Part shown: piece by piece, positions 35,375 to 43,936 of the stretch | Layout: each line of letters starts with the position of its first letter | Position numbering within the stretch: position 1 is the stretch's first letter | Source: Nitrospira sp. | Lineage (GTDB): Bacteria; Nitrospirota; Nitrospiria; Nitrospirales; Nitrospiraceae | NCBI GenBank assembly: GCA_024998625.1 | Contig: JACOEL010000001.1 | Coordinates: 186,001-250,000, forward strand | Direction: 5' to 3' | Length of the DNA: 64,000 nucleotides | Notes under the pieces: model-generated | Seen by the model: the letters and a program-made list of their open reading frames with translations, nothing else | Databases searched by the model: none | Told to the model about the DNA's origin: nothing | Program-made: the position numbers and the translations under genes

Positions 35375-37267
35375 TCAGACGGCGACCCCGGAGTTGTGCC
35401 AGGCCTGGGCGTTCTGGACCAATTCTGAGGTGTCCAGAATCAGCACGACCTTGCCTTCACCGGTAATCGTGGCGCCCGACACGCCTTTGACGGTTTCCAG
35501 ATAATCCCATATGGACTTGATGACGACTTCTTCCTGTGAACGCAGCTCGTCGACCACCACTCCAACGCGTCGATCGCCCAGCGCGGCGACGACCACATAA
35601 AACCGCTCCCGTTCCGTGTCGGTTGGAATGTCGAATTCCTGAGCCAGGCGGATCAGCGGCAGGACTCGATCCCGCAGGTGCAATACTTCCCGCCCGTTGA
35701 TGGTCTTGATGTCCGAACGTGAAATCCGGACCGCTTCGATGACGGTGCTCAGCGGAATGGCGAAGATCGAGCGTTCGACTTCGACCATCAGCGCCTGAAT
35801 GATCGCAATGGTGAGCGGCAGCTTGATGATGATCTGGCTGCCCTTGCCGACCTCTGATTCAAGCTCCACGCTGCCGTTGATTTTTCGAATGTTGGTACGG
35901 ACGACGTCCATGCCCACGCCTCGACCGGACACATCGGTCACCTGTTCGGCCGTGCTGAACCCAGGAAGGAAAATGAGGTTCAGGATTTCGCGATGCTCCA
36001 TCGTCGAAAGTTCGGCCTCACTGATCAGACCCTTCGCCAGCGCCTTGGCTTTGATCTTCTCGACTTGAATGCCGCGACCGTCGTCGTTGATGCGAATGAC
36101 GATGCTGTTCCCCTCCTGGCTCGCCGCGATGGTCAACTGCCCTTCGGCCTGCTTGCCCTTCGCCTGTCGTTCCGCCGGTGTTTCAATGCCATGATCGATC
36201 GCGTTGCGCACCAAGTGCACGAGTGGATCTCCGATTTCGTCCGCCACGGACTTGTCGAGTTCGGTTTCCTCTCCGCGCATTTCAAGATGAACCTGCTTGT
36301 TTAATTTTTGTGAGAGGTCGCGCACCATGCGCGGCAACTTGGCGAACACTTTTTTGATCGGCAGCATGCGCGTCTTCATGACGGCAAGTTGCAAGTCAGT
36401 GGTCACCAGATTGAGCTGCGCGAGTGTTTCGCTCAACACACGAACCTGCGGATCGGATTCGTGATGTTGTTCCAACTGCGTTCCGATCTTGATCAGACGA
36501 TTGCGGCCCAGGACCAACTCCCCGACCAGATTCATCACGCTGTCGAGGCGTTTGGTTTCCACCCGGATCGTGGCGTCTTCCTCAACCGGCTTGGGCTGCT
36601 TCTCCTGCTTGTGCAGCGCCTGATCGAGCGCCCGCTCCGTAATGGCTTTCGCTTGAAGCAAGATCTCGCCCAGGGGCGTTTTGGGATCCGGTTGATGCTG
36701 TTGGGCGTTGAGCGCATCGAGTACCTGATCCTTGGAGGCCAGGCCTTCGTTCACCAGAATCTCCCCCAGCGTGGGTGGCGGTGTTGCCGGGGTTTTCTGA
36801 GCGGCTGCGGAAGCTTCGGCCTTCGGCGCAACAGACGTTGCCTCAACATGTGCCGCGGCCGGAGACGCAACGGGCGCTGTGCCGTTGAGGATAGCGTCCA
36901 ATTTGGAAGCGATGGCGGCCGTTGCAACATGGTTGTCGGTGCCTGAGTCGCGAATATCGGCCATGATGGCTTTGATGACATCGATGGTTTCAAGAATGAC
37001 GCTGATGATCGACGGGCTGACGGCCATTTCGGCCTGGCGTAGCTTGTTGAGAATGTTCTCACCGCGATGCGCGACGTCCACCAGGTGATTGAAACCAAGA
37101 AAGCCGGCGGATCCCTTCATGCTATGCATCGCACGAAAGATTTCGTTCAGAAGGTCCGTGTTATTGGGATCAGATTCCAGCGTAACGAATCGCTGATCCA
37201 AGACTTCCAGCATTTCATTGGATTCGGTCAGGAAGTCGTTCAGTATTTCCTGCATTTCATCGCTCAT
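35375..37267 (-). CDS. cheA: CheA histidine kinase (set 2), with repeat-containing linker instead of P2
   Basis: 630 residues. Phospho-His48 in FRAMHSMKGSAGFLGF (P1). An Ala/Pro-rich linker (about 130-165) precedes two copies of the 23-residue repeat (about 166-190 and 198-222: LGEILVNEGLASKDQ, LGEILLQAKAITERA) in place of P2. P3 starts at LDSVMNLVGELVLGRN. P4 has HLVRNAIDHGIE, DDGRGIQVEK and VSGRGVGMDVV. P5 is CheW-like. It shares the repeat theme with the set 1 CheA but is otherwise clearly diverged. Partners are probably CheY (37952), CheZ (37276) and CheV. Confidence 0.95.
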   Translation of the reverse strand: MSDEMQEILNDFLTESNEMLEVLDQRFVTLESDPNNTDLLNEIFRAMHSMKGSAGFLGFNHLVDVAHRGENILNKLRQAEMAVSPSIISVILETIDVIKAIMADIRDSGTDNHVATAAIASKLDAILNGTAPVASPAAAHVEATSVAPKAEASAAAQKTPATPPPTLGEILVNEGLASKDQVLDALNAQQHQPDPKTPLGEILLQAKAITERALDQALHKQEKQPKPVEEDATIRVETKRLDSVMNLVGELVLGRNRLIKIGTQLEQHHESDPQVRVLSETLAQLNLVTTDLQLAVMKTRMLPIKKVFAKLPRMVRDLSQKLNKQVHLEMRGEETELDKSVADEIGDPLVHLVRNAIDHGIETPAERQAKGKQAEGQLTIAASQEGNSIVIRINDDGRGIQVEKIKAKALAKGLISEAELSTMEHREILNLIFLPGFSTAEQVTDVSGRGVGMDVVRTNIRKINGSVELESEVGKGSQIIIKLPLTIAIIQALMVEVERSIFAIPLSTVIEAVRISRSDIKTINGREVLHLRDRVLPLIRLAQEFDIPTDTERERFYVVVAALGDRRVGVVVDELRSQEEVVIKSIWDYLETVKGVSGATITGEGKVVLILDTSELVQNAQAWHNSGVAV

Positions 37268-37275
37268 AACCCACC

Positions 37276-37929
37276 TCAGTTAAAGCCGAATTGCTTCAAG
37301 ATTTCGTCCGCGAGATCCTGATCCATCGACGCGTTCTTCGTCGCTTCCAGTTGCTTCAACATTTCGCTGGCTTTTCCCTGATCGGTCTTCGCCGCCTGTG
37401 TTTGATAGGGACCGAAGACCACCACGAGTTGAAGCAGCTTATGCTCGACTTCATCCAGGATCGTGACAAGTTTATTGACGCTCTGCGCCACTAGGTCCTG
37501 GAACGACAGGGCCGTCATGATATCCAGCAGCCGCTTGTCGTCCTGTCCGAGAGTCCGCGTCAGTGTATGCATCTGTTGTATGAGAGCGGGGGAAACCTTC
37601 GTTTGCTGGAGTGCCTGTGTCATCTCCTTCAGCATCTGGCTGATCCGGGCATGGTTGTCCTGAATGGCCTCCACTTCAAGCATGACCCTGTGCGTTCCCT
37701 GTTCGGTCTGGGTTTTCAGATTTAGAAGGTGAGTCTGCGCTTGCGGCAACTGTTCCGTGGATGCATTGACCGGGGCGCTGAATTCGGAGAGCGTCTTCAT
37801 CGTGGTATCGATGAACCGTGCCAGTTCTCCGAGTTCCTCGTAGAGCTTCGTGTCAGGCGCCTTATCCTCCTGCTCATCCTCATTGACTGCATCCTGCGAT
37901 TTTGCTGCCGCACGTGGTTGTGCCATCAT
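37276..37929 (-). CDS. cheZ: CheZ: phosphatase of CheY-P
   Basis: 217 residues, long helical hairpin. The catalytic segment ALSFQDLVAQSVNKLVTIL matches E. coli QDFQDLTGQVIKRMM: Asp145 and Gln149 here correspond to Asp143 and Gln147. The C-terminal peptide LADEILKQFGFN is the CheY-tethering helix (VDDLLDSLGF in E. coli). The N-terminal 25 residues are acidic and probably disordered. It lies between cheA and cheY of set 2. CheZ marks set 2 as the probable flagellar system, since set 1 has none. Confidence 0.92.
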   Translation of the reverse strand: MMAQPRAAAKSQDAVNEDEQEDKAPDTKLYEELGELARFIDTTMKTLSEFSAPVNASTEQLPQAQTHLLNLKTQTEQGTHRVMLEVEAIQDNHARISQMLKEMTQALQQTKVSPALIQQMHTLTRTLGQDDKRLLDIMTALSFQDLVAQSVNKLVTILDEVEHKLLQLVVVFGPYQTQAAKTDQGKASEMLKQLEATKNASMDQDLADEILKQFGFN

Positions 37930-37951
37930 GCCCTCACCGGTTTAAAGGCGA

Positions 37952-38332
37952 TTACTTAAAAATCTTATTGATTTTCTCCTGCATCGTCTCGGCGGTGAAC
38001 GGCTTGACGACATAGTTGCTGACGCCGGCCTGGACGGCCTCCATCAGATTTTCCTTCTGCGCTTCGGCTGTGACCATCAACACAGGGATTTTTTTGAGCT
38101 TTTCGTCCGCACGAATGGCTCGCAGCAGATCGATGCCCATCATGACCGGCATGTTCCAGTCCGAGACCACGAACCCATAGGTGTCGGCCTTCAGTTTCGT
38201 CAGCGCTTCCTGGCCGTTTTCGGCCTCTTCCAAATTGTTGAAGCCGAGCTGCTTTAAGATGTTCTTAACGATGCGACGCATGGTGGACATGTCATCGACG
38301 ACGAGAATCTTCATATTTGGATCGGCTGGCAT
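37952..38332 (-). CDS. cheY: CheY response regulator (set 2)
   Basis: 126-residue single receiver. Acidic pair in [18 protein letters not shown], acceptor Asp in [18 protein letters not shown], Thr in [10 protein letters not shown], Lys in [11 protein letters not shown]. The MRRIVKN helix and the VVSDWNMP loop closely follow E. coli-type CheY, which makes it the better candidate for binding FliM. Cognate CheZ is 23 bases downstream. Confidence 0.95.
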   Translation of the reverse strand: MPADPNMKILVVDDMSTMRRIVKNILKQLGFNNLEEAENGQEALTKLKADTYGFVVSDWNMPVMMGIDLLRAIRADEKLKKIPVLMVTAEAQKENLMEAVQAGVSNYVVKPFTAETMQEKINKIFK

Positions 38333-38344
38333 GAATCATCCTCC

Positions 38345-39208
38345 TTACTGTTTCTCATGAATGACGGAACGGCCCGCATGAATGGTTTTGAAGAGCCCGG
38401 TGGTGTCGTGTAATGTTTCTGAAAATCCGATCATCAAATAGCCTTTCGGACGCAATGCATCGCGCAGGTCCGACACAATCTGCGCTTTGGCTTTGTCGTC
38501 GAAATAGATCAGGCAGTTCCGACAGAACACGATGTCGATGCCGCGGATCAGCTTGAGTCTGGGACGGTCGTAGAGATTCACGTTCATGAACCGCACCATG
38601 TCCTTTACCTGTGGCGCGAGCGTCTGCTGCTCTGTCTTGCCGGTGAAATATTTGGCCAGCATGGCGGGCGGTACTTTCCGCAGGGAGTGGGAACTATAGG
38701 TCGCGGTCCGCGCAATGCTCAGGACATTTTCGCTGATATCCGTCGCGAGAATGTCGATGGTCCAGCCCGCGAGTGGCGCATGGTCCCGCAACAGCAAGGC
38801 AAGGGTATAGGGCTCATCCCCGGTAGAGCAGGCGGCGCTCCAGATACGGATCTGTTTGGTATCCGCGTTCGTTTTCATCACTTCCGGAATCATGACCTTC
38901 ATGAAGCCGTCGAGCTGCGCTTCGTCGCGGAAGAAATAGGTCTCATTGGTGGTGATGACCGTATAGAGTTCGGTAACTTCACGGTCCCGGTATGCGTCGA
39001 ATCGCAGAAAGTTGAGATAACTTTCGAACGTCTGACAGTGGCAGGCCTTTAATCGAGGGAGTAACCGGCTTTCCAGTAGATAGGTTTTATTGTCCTGAAA
39101 GAAAATGCCGGTCTTTTCATAGATCAGATCCCGCAGCTGTTTGAACGTGTCGGGAGACAGCTTGGGCGTGGGGAGATCCGTTTTTCTTGCCGTGTTTGTG
39201 TCTGTCAT
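38345..39208 (-). CDS. cheR: CheR methyltransferase (set 2)
   Basis: 287 residues. Domain order is as in the CheR at 20056: helical N-terminal domain (FKQLRDLIYEKTGIFFQDNK), then SAM pocket IRIWSAACSTGDEPYTLAL, LATDISENVLSIA and IVFCRNCLIYFDDKAKAQI. It ends GYLMIGFSETLHD. It methylates set 2 receptors. It is first in the cheR-cheY-cheZ-cheA-cheV-cheB-MCP-cheW order. Confidence 0.95.
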   Translation of the reverse strand: MTDTNTARKTDLPTPKLSPDTFKQLRDLIYEKTGIFFQDNKTYLLESRLLPRLKACHCQTFESYLNFLRFDAYRDREVTELYTVITTNETYFFRDEAQLDGFMKVMIPEVMKTNADTKQIRIWSAACSTGDEPYTLALLLRDHAPLAGWTIDILATDISENVLSIARTATYSSHSLRKVPPAMLAKYFTGKTEQQTLAPQVKDMVRFMNVNLYDRPRLKLIRGIDIVFCRNCLIYFDDKAKAQIVSDLRDALRPKGYLMIGFSETLHDTTGLFKTIHAGRSVIHEKQ

Positions 39209-39301
39209 CGATTCCCTCGTCTAACCCGTCCGTGGTGATAGCCCCGAGCATCGGGCGGCAAGGCCGTCCGAGCCGCTCATGTTCCTGGACCCTCTGCAGT
39301 C

Positions 39302-39320
39302 GATCTCTTAGAAAGAGATC
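39302..39320 (-). terminator. Short hairpin at the end of the HTH gene
   Basis: GATCTCTT (39302-39309), three-base loop, AAGAGATC (39313-39320): an 8-bp perfect stem overlapping the stop codon of the HTH gene. No U-run follows. It may reduce readthrough into cheR, but evidence is modest. Confidence 0.35.
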
Positions 39321-39549
39321 AGCCCTGCTGAGTGCGGTTGTGCATCCAGTCGTGAATATCGCGTCGGAGAAACCGCCAATGCTTTCCGATTTTGGACGCC
39401 GGCAGTTGTCCGAGGCGCGCGAGCTTATAGACCGTGGATTTCGGCACGCGCAGAAAACGCGCCACATCCAGCACGGTTAGAATTTCGCTATCCGAAGGCG
39501 ATGCACCGTCGAGGTTCGCTTTGGTTGTTGCTGTGAGGGCATCATTCAT
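39319..39549 (-). CDS. Excisionase/MerR-type helix-turn-helix DNA-binding protein
   Basis: 76 residues. The DNA-binding core is EILTVLDVARFLRVPKSTVY, then KLARLGQLPASKIGKHWRF and LRRDIHDWM, the pattern of the excisionase-type winged helix (TIGR01764-like). The N-terminal 20 residues are polar. It could regulate the neighbouring motility operons or its divergent neighbour. The predicted promoter ends only about ten bases before ATG 39549, and no Shine-Dalgarno is present, so the transcript may be nearly leaderless. No phage genes are nearby. Confidence 0.8.
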   Translation of the reverse strand: MNDALTATTKANLDGASPSDSEILTVLDVARFLRVPKSTVYKLARLGQLPASKIGKHWRFLRRDIHDWMHNRTQQG

Positions 39550-39559
39550 GACGGATACG

Positions 39560-39587
39560 ATATCGGTGGGCGCCGTCTTAAACTTTA
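39560..39587 (-). promoter_or_regulatory. Candidate sigma-28 promoter for the HTH gene (and possibly set 2)
   Basis: On the minus strand: TAAAGTTT (exact -35 consensus), 12 bases, ACCGATAT. Consensus spacing is 11, so this is one base long. The -10 keeps the CCGATA core. A perfect -35 so close to the divergent HTH and FlhG-like genes is unlikely to be chance, but the alignment of the -10 is not ideal. Confidence 0.45.
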
Positions 39588-39744
39588 GTTGCCCGTTCTT
39601 AGGTGATGGGGTTTAATAGGCACGGTAGGACGGTTGAGCGGTGACGAGGAGTGCTGAGCTACCGGTGAATTGTGCTCATGTTTTGCTTCAGGCAGGCCGA
39701 AAGAAGAACCGGCGAAAACACACAACGGTGAGAGACCATTCCCT

Positions 39745-40674
39745 ATGGCGATGATCGTTTCAATCGGCTCAGGCAAGGGCGGTGTAGGAAAAAGCGTGAT
39801 TGCTGCCAATCTGTCCATGTTATTGGCCAAGCAAGGCAAGCGGGTGGTTCTGGCGGATCTGGACGTGGGTGGCGCGGATGCTCATATTCTGTTCGGCATG
39901 CTCAACCCTCCCCGTACCTTGACTGATTTTGTTGAACGACGGGTTGAACGTCTGGATGACGTCATCCAACAGGTCTCGGCACACCCCTTTCTCCAGTTGA
40001 TTCCAGGCACAGGCGATACCCTGGCGACGGCCAATCTACCCTATGCCAAGAAAAGGCGGTTGATACGCCATTTCCGGCAACTGCAAGCCGATATCATCAT
40101 GGTCGATATCGGCGCAGGCACGAGTTATCATGCGCTGGACTTTTTCCTGATGGCAGACCACTACCTGACAGTGGCCACTCCGGATCCGACGTCGGTGCTC
40201 GACCTCTACCGCTTTATCAAACTTGCAGCGATTCGTCGTGTCCTGTCGGCCTTCCTGTCGCGTGATGCCGTCACAGAGACACTCTCCGATCGGGATTTCT
40301 GCAGTATCGATGAGGTCATCCAGGCGGTGAGCGAAACCGATCCCAATGCCAGGGAGACCGCCAGCAGGACCCTCCAGGGATTTCACCCCTACCTGATCGT
40401 GAATCGAGTCTCCGGGAAGTCGCGTGTGAATGTGCTGCAGTTGAAGAAGCTGTTGCAGGAATATGTCGGCGGGGATCTGATGATGCTGGGGGAGATCCCG
40501 GATGATCCGGCCATGACACGTGCGGTGCGTAGTTATCTTCCGGTCGTCGAATTTGAGCCTACGGCGCCCGCATCCCTGGCCCTCGAGAAAGCCGCTCGGA
40601 CGCTCCTTACTCTCCTGGCTCACCCGGAAACAACTCCGGCTGACACCGTTCCCTCACCTGAACACGCGGCATAG
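39745..40674 (+). CDS. MinD/FlhG-like ATPase (flagellar number/placement)
   Basis: 309 residues from ATG 39745 (MAMIVSIGSGKGGVGKSVI). The deviant Walker A is GSGKGGVGKS, and the Lys of GKGG is present. VVLADLDVGGADAHI is the switch-type Asp region and IIMVDIGAGTSYHAL the Walker B-like region. No clear C-terminal amphipathic membrane helix is seen. An insertion around 185-215 (DRDFCSIDEVIQAVSETDPN) distinguishes it from E. coli MinD and is typical of FlhG/FleN-like proteins in other phyla. It is the only plus-strand gene in the flagellar region and lies divergent from the HTH gene. flhF is not in the window. Confidence 0.82.
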   Translation: MAMIVSIGSGKGGVGKSVIAANLSMLLAKQGKRVVLADLDVGGADAHILFGMLNPPRTLTDFVERRVERLDDVIQQVSAHPFLQLIPGTGDTLATANLPYAKKRRLIRHFRQLQADIIMVDIGAGTSYHALDFFLMADHYLTVATPDPTSVLDLYRFIKLAAIRRVLSAFLSRDAVTETLSDRDFCSIDEVIQAVSETDPNARETASRTLQGFHPYLIVNRVSGKSRVNVLQLKKLLQEYVGGDLMMLGEIPDDPAMTRAVRSYLPVVEFEPTAPASLALEKAARTLLTLLAHPETTPADTVPSPEHAA

Positions 40675-40726
40675 GCGGCAGCATCCGCCGGACCCCGGTT
40701 CCCGGTGAGGGCCGCGAGCCGGCAGG

Positions 40727-41338
40727 TTAGTGGGCGGATTTCCTCGCCCGCAGACGTTCGGCTTGCACCTGTAGAATATGCCGGATAATCAGCTCCTGCT
40801 CGTCCCCGCCTAACTCCACAAACTGTGTGGCGACATGATAGTCCCGAGATTCTCGCTCGGCCGGAGTCACCCGGATGATGCGCGCCGTCGCCTCGATCAT
40901 GCTGAATGGAGGCAGGATCACCTTCAGCACCAACAGGTCCTCTGTCTGAAACCGGCGCGGGGTATCGAAACCCAGACCACCGGCGCTGATATCGACATCG
41001 GTCAGCCGTGCGATGGCGACGCTCCCGGGATGACTTTTCACGAGGGACTTGAGAATCGTCTCCAGCATCCAGTCGATTTTTGAGACCCAGGGTAATAGCG
41101 GCGAGCCTGCAAAGGTCTCTCCTGCCCGGGCCAGCAGATCAATAGTCGGTTTTGACACCGCCGTGGCGATCGTATCTTCCGTCGCCGGAGGGAGATGGGC
41201 GTTCATGGATTCGGCCGGTTCGTCGAAACGACGGTACTCGAGGAGCAAGCGATCTTCGATGCGCAACCATTCGCGTCGCTCTTCATTCTTGATGTCGGTG
41301 TGGGGGGCCTGACGAAACAGGTCATGTGACGGAGTCAT
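40727..41338 (-). CDS. PilZ-domain protein (c-di-GMP effector) with a long insertion
   Basis: 203 residues. The RxxxR motif (REWLR, Arg22 and Arg26) and the DxSxxG motif (DISAGG, Asp116, Ser118, Gly121) are both intact, so c-di-GMP binding is expected. The two motifs are normally about 30 residues apart; here about 90 separate them. The insert (about 40-105) looks alpha-helical. It may be a dimerisation or partner-binding element. The neighbourhood of flagellar filament genes suggests a YcgR-like brake, but the N-terminal YcgR domain is absent. Confidence 0.82.
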   Translation of the reverse strand: MTPSHDLFRQAPHTDIKNEERREWLRIEDRLLLEYRRFDEPAESMNAHLPPATEDTIATAVSKPTIDLLARAGETFAGSPLLPWVSKIDWMLETILKSLVKSHPGSVAIARLTDVDISAGGLGFDTPRRFQTEDLLVLKVILPPFSMIEATARIIRVTPAERESRDYHVATQFVELGGDEQELIIRHILQVQAERLRARKSAH

Positions 41339-41395
41339 ACCGAACCTCTGCGGTGGAGGAACACGACCGAGGCATGCCGCCCTGGCTCAAGCGCA

Positions 41396-41740
41396 TCAGG
41401 CTTCATGGTGTATCGTGACACGTTCGGAAGCCAGTTGTCCGCTACTTTCACGTAATTGACGCAGGTGCCGTTTCACTTGAGCGGCATAGGCCAATTGTCC
41501 GGATATCCCTGCTTGCGCCACCAGAATGGCCGCGCGAACTTCTTCATCCATGCTCAGCAGTGGTTGCGCGGCGGTGTGGTCGAGTTCGCAGGCGGCCAGG
41601 CTGATCCCGCGCGCGCTATAGCACGCGTCGACTTGATCCCAGTCGCCGGCCCGGGCGGCCTCCAGAGCTTGGATGGTGAGCAGTTCGATGGCGCGGCGAT
41701 CGTGGAGAGAACCGGTATCGGGTGCACTAGCTGCCGACAT
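41396..41740 (-). CDS. FliT-like flagellar chaperone (tentative)
   Basis: 114 residues, all helical. It overlaps the fliS stop by 14 bases and lies in the order fliC-flaG-fliD-fliS-(this), exactly where FliT, the FliD chaperone, is found. The WDQVDACYSARGISL segment recalls the FliT (W..V....R..I) pattern. The C-terminal part (VKRHLRQLRESSGQLA) is amphipathic. I could not verify a family match, so the name is a context inference. Confidence 0.55.
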   Translation of the reverse strand: MSAASAPDTGSLHDRRAIELLTIQALEAARAGDWDQVDACYSARGISLAACELDHTAAQPLLSMDEEVRAAILVAQAGISGQLAYAAQVKRHLRQLRESSGQLASERVTIHHEA

Positions 41741-42119
41741 GCGCCACCGCTTCTTGCCTCGCGACTACTTGCCAGCCTTCCCGCAATGTCGTCAGGCAGC
41801 GAATCGGTCCGTCGAGGTGCTTGCCGTTATGTCGAAGGTTGGCTTGGATACATTGCTGCACCATGTAGTCATACAACCGGTGCAAGGAGACCGCGATCTC
41901 CCCGCCTCGTTCGAAGTCCAGGACGCTGGACAGTTCTCCGACAATCGCGATACTGCGATCGAGAAAACGGGCCTTATCCTTATAGTTGTTCGTCAGAATG
42001 GCTTCCCGTGCCAGCTCCATCGATTGAATCGCGGAATCGTACAGCAGCACGATCAGTTGCACCCGGTTGGCGGTCATGACGTGAGTCTGTTGATAGGCAT
42101 TCGCGGCAGTGGCGATCAT
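41727..42119 (-). CDS. fliS: FliS: flagellin export chaperone
   Basis: 130 residues, helical. The conserved start region is AYQQTHVMTANRVQLIVLLYDSAIQSM, followed by RFLDRSIAIVGELSSVLDFERG and LHRLYDYMVQQCIQANL. It binds the disordered C-terminal helix of flagellin (43980) and prevents early polymerisation. It sits between fliD and the FliT-like gene. Confidence 0.92.
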   Translation of the reverse strand: MIATAANAYQQTHVMTANRVQLIVLLYDSAIQSMELAREAILTNNYKDKARFLDRSIAIVGELSSVLDFERGGEIAVSLHRLYDYMVQQCIQANLRHNGKHLDGPIRCLTTLREGWQVVARQEAVAHVGS

Positions 42120-42133
42120 AGTGACCTTATGGC

Positions 42134-43525
42134 TTATCGGAGCGCCTGAAGGGCGCTGGTTTGTGATTGTAGTTTCTGTAACAACGCATCCAAGGAGGCA
42201 AATTGAAGTCGCAGCCGCTCCTCATATGCCGTGGCAACGTCTTCTTTGCGACCGATTTCATCGGTGAGCCGGCTGATCTGGCTGGTGATGGAGTTTTTTC
42301 GAACCGTGAAGGCGCCGCTGTCAACGCTGTCGAGGAAATCGACCGCTTTCACCAGACGGTCTGCAATGCCACTGGAAGTCGTCTGCGTCACGAACAAGGC
42401 CCGTGTGGCGACATAATTGCTCGCCATCGCTGAATCTAGCTTCGCGTCATCAATTGTGAGTGTCCCGTCGCGTTCTGTTTTAAATCCGACCGCGCCGAGC
42501 GTCTTGTAAGTGGAGAGTTCACTCACCTCTCCCGAGATGGCGGTGCGCAACTGGCTCAAGACATTCTTCGCCGTGCTCTCGTTGAAAAAGATTCCGCCGG
42601 TCTTCGTCGTGATGTCGTACGTGGTCCGCTCGTTGACGAATTTCACGACGTCGTTATAGGCGGTCACCAGAGATTTGATATTGGTCTTGACGCTGGCGGG
42701 ATCATTACTGATATTCACCGTGACCGGTTCCGGATCGGGAGTCGTGACGGTTTTTGACTTGAGCGTGAGGGTGACGTCCGGAATCGCATCGGTGATCACA
42801 TTGCTGGCCCGTTCAATGGAAATCGTGGTTTGGTCGGGATCCCCGATCACTACGATGGCATTCTGCCCTGCCTGCAGCGTATCGTTGCCGCCCGTCCCGC
42901 TTGTGTTCGTGAAATCAAGAGTGGTCGTATCGGTCACAACCGTGATGGAATTGGCCGCGCCCGACGAGGTTGCGGTCAACGTCAATCGGTAGGCCGGGCT
43001 TGCTTCCGTTCCCGTATTGATCACGGAGGCGGTAACACCGGCTCCCAGATCGTTGATGGCCGAACGGAGATCGTCGAGGGTGGCGCCGGCGCTCAGGGCG
43101 ACCGTTTGATCCGTTCCGCTTCCGACCCGGAAGGTAAAGGTGCCGCCGCCGCTTGAGACCACCTCAGTGGTGCCGGAAACAGCCTTGACGGCCTTGTTTG
43201 TAATTTGGTTGGCTTTGGCCAGCTGAGTAACTTGCACCGTATAACTGCCGGTCGCCGCTCCCGCGCCGGCTTGAGCCGTGAGAATGTTGTCGTCGCTGAC
43301 GGTGCTGGTGGAGCGATTGAAGCTGCTGGGAAGCCGGAGGGCATTCGCGGCGCTCTGCAGCGCGAGCAGCTTGTTGCCCAGAGTGCCATAATCGGTGAGT
43401 TTGGTTTGCAGATTTTTCTGCTTCGCCGTCAATGCGTCGATGGGCAGGCGTTGGACTTTGGCCAACTCGGAGACGACTTGACCAAAGTCCACACCATTTC
43501 CTAACCCGCCGAAACTAATCGCCAT
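42134..43525 (-). CDS. fliD: FliD: filament cap protein
   Basis: 463 residues. N-terminal FliD_N: GLGNGVDFGQVVSELAKVQR, then an amphipathic helix (LTDYGTLGNKLLALQSAANA). The middle is Thr/Ser-rich domains. The C-terminal FliD_C contains VTAYNDVVKFVNERT and ends KLQSQTSALQALR. It caps the growing filament so that flagellin can fold. It is slightly shorter than E. coli FliD (468). It lies downstream of flaG in the filament operon. Confidence 0.93.
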   Translation of the reverse strand: MAISFGGLGNGVDFGQVVSELAKVQRLPIDALTAKQKNLQTKLTDYGTLGNKLLALQSAANALRLPSSFNRSTSTVSDDNILTAQAGAGAATGSYTVQVTQLAKANQITNKAVKAVSGTTEVVSSGGGTFTFRVGSGTDQTVALSAGATLDDLRSAINDLGAGVTASVINTGTEASPAYRLTLTATSSGAANSITVVTDTTTLDFTNTSGTGGNDTLQAGQNAIVVIGDPDQTTISIERASNVITDAIPDVTLTLKSKTVTTPDPEPVTVNISNDPASVKTNIKSLVTAYNDVVKFVNERTTYDITTKTGGIFFNESTAKNVLSQLRTAISGEVSELSTYKTLGAVGFKTERDGTLTIDDAKLDSAMASNYVATRALFVTQTTSSGIADRLVKAVDFLDSVDSGAFTVRKNSITSQISRLTDEIGRKEDVATAYEERLRLQFASLDALLQKLQSQTSALQALR

Positions 43526-43552
43526 GACATCCCTTTCATGTCGTGAAGCAGG

Positions 43553-43912
43553 TTATACCTTGTGATGCAGGAGCAGCCCGGTCGGCGCCTCCAACCTCTT
43601 CGCAAGATCGATGACTTCCTGCTGCGGAATCTGGCGGATCACGGTTCCTGACTCGCCATCCATGACCTTCACCACCACCCGATCAAGATCCGGATCGACG
43701 GTAAACTCCAATCGGGAGTCTGCCTTCTGGAACACCTCACGTACTCGGGACAGAGCCTGTTCCAAATCCTTCTCTTTGACCTGAGTCGTGGACGCTTCAA
43801 GCTCAAGGTGCTGGGCCTCAGCCTTTTTTTCAACGGCCTGTTGAAGTCCGCTCTGGCTCGCATGTGCGGCGGCTGCGGGGAGGTCCTTATGATTCGAAAC
43901 CTGGTGGACCAT
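43553..43912 (-). CDS. flaG: FlaG-family flagellar protein
   Basis: 119 residues. An acidic, probably disordered first half (HLELEASTTQVKEKDLEQAL) is followed by the FlaG domain: FTVDPDLDRVVVKVMDGESG, then IRQIPQQEVIDLAKRL. FlaG influences filament length in several bacteria. ATG 43912 has AGGAGG five bases upstream. It lies between fliC and fliD, beyond a strong hairpin. Confidence 0.9.
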   Translation of the reverse strand: MVHQVSNHKDLPAAAAHASQSGLQQAVEKKAEAQHLELEASTTQVKEKDLEQALSRVREVFQKADSRLEFTVDPDLDRVVVKVMDGESGTVIRQIPQQEVIDLAKRLEAPTGLLLHHKV

Positions 43913-43936
43913 GTTACCCTCCTAGGTTCAATCCGT

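Noticed and set aside
24592-37267. The two cheA, cheB, cheR, cheY and cheW copies as a recent duplication.
   Set aside because: Linkers and key flanking residues differ strongly, and gene order and accessory genes differ. They are old paralogues or were gained separately.
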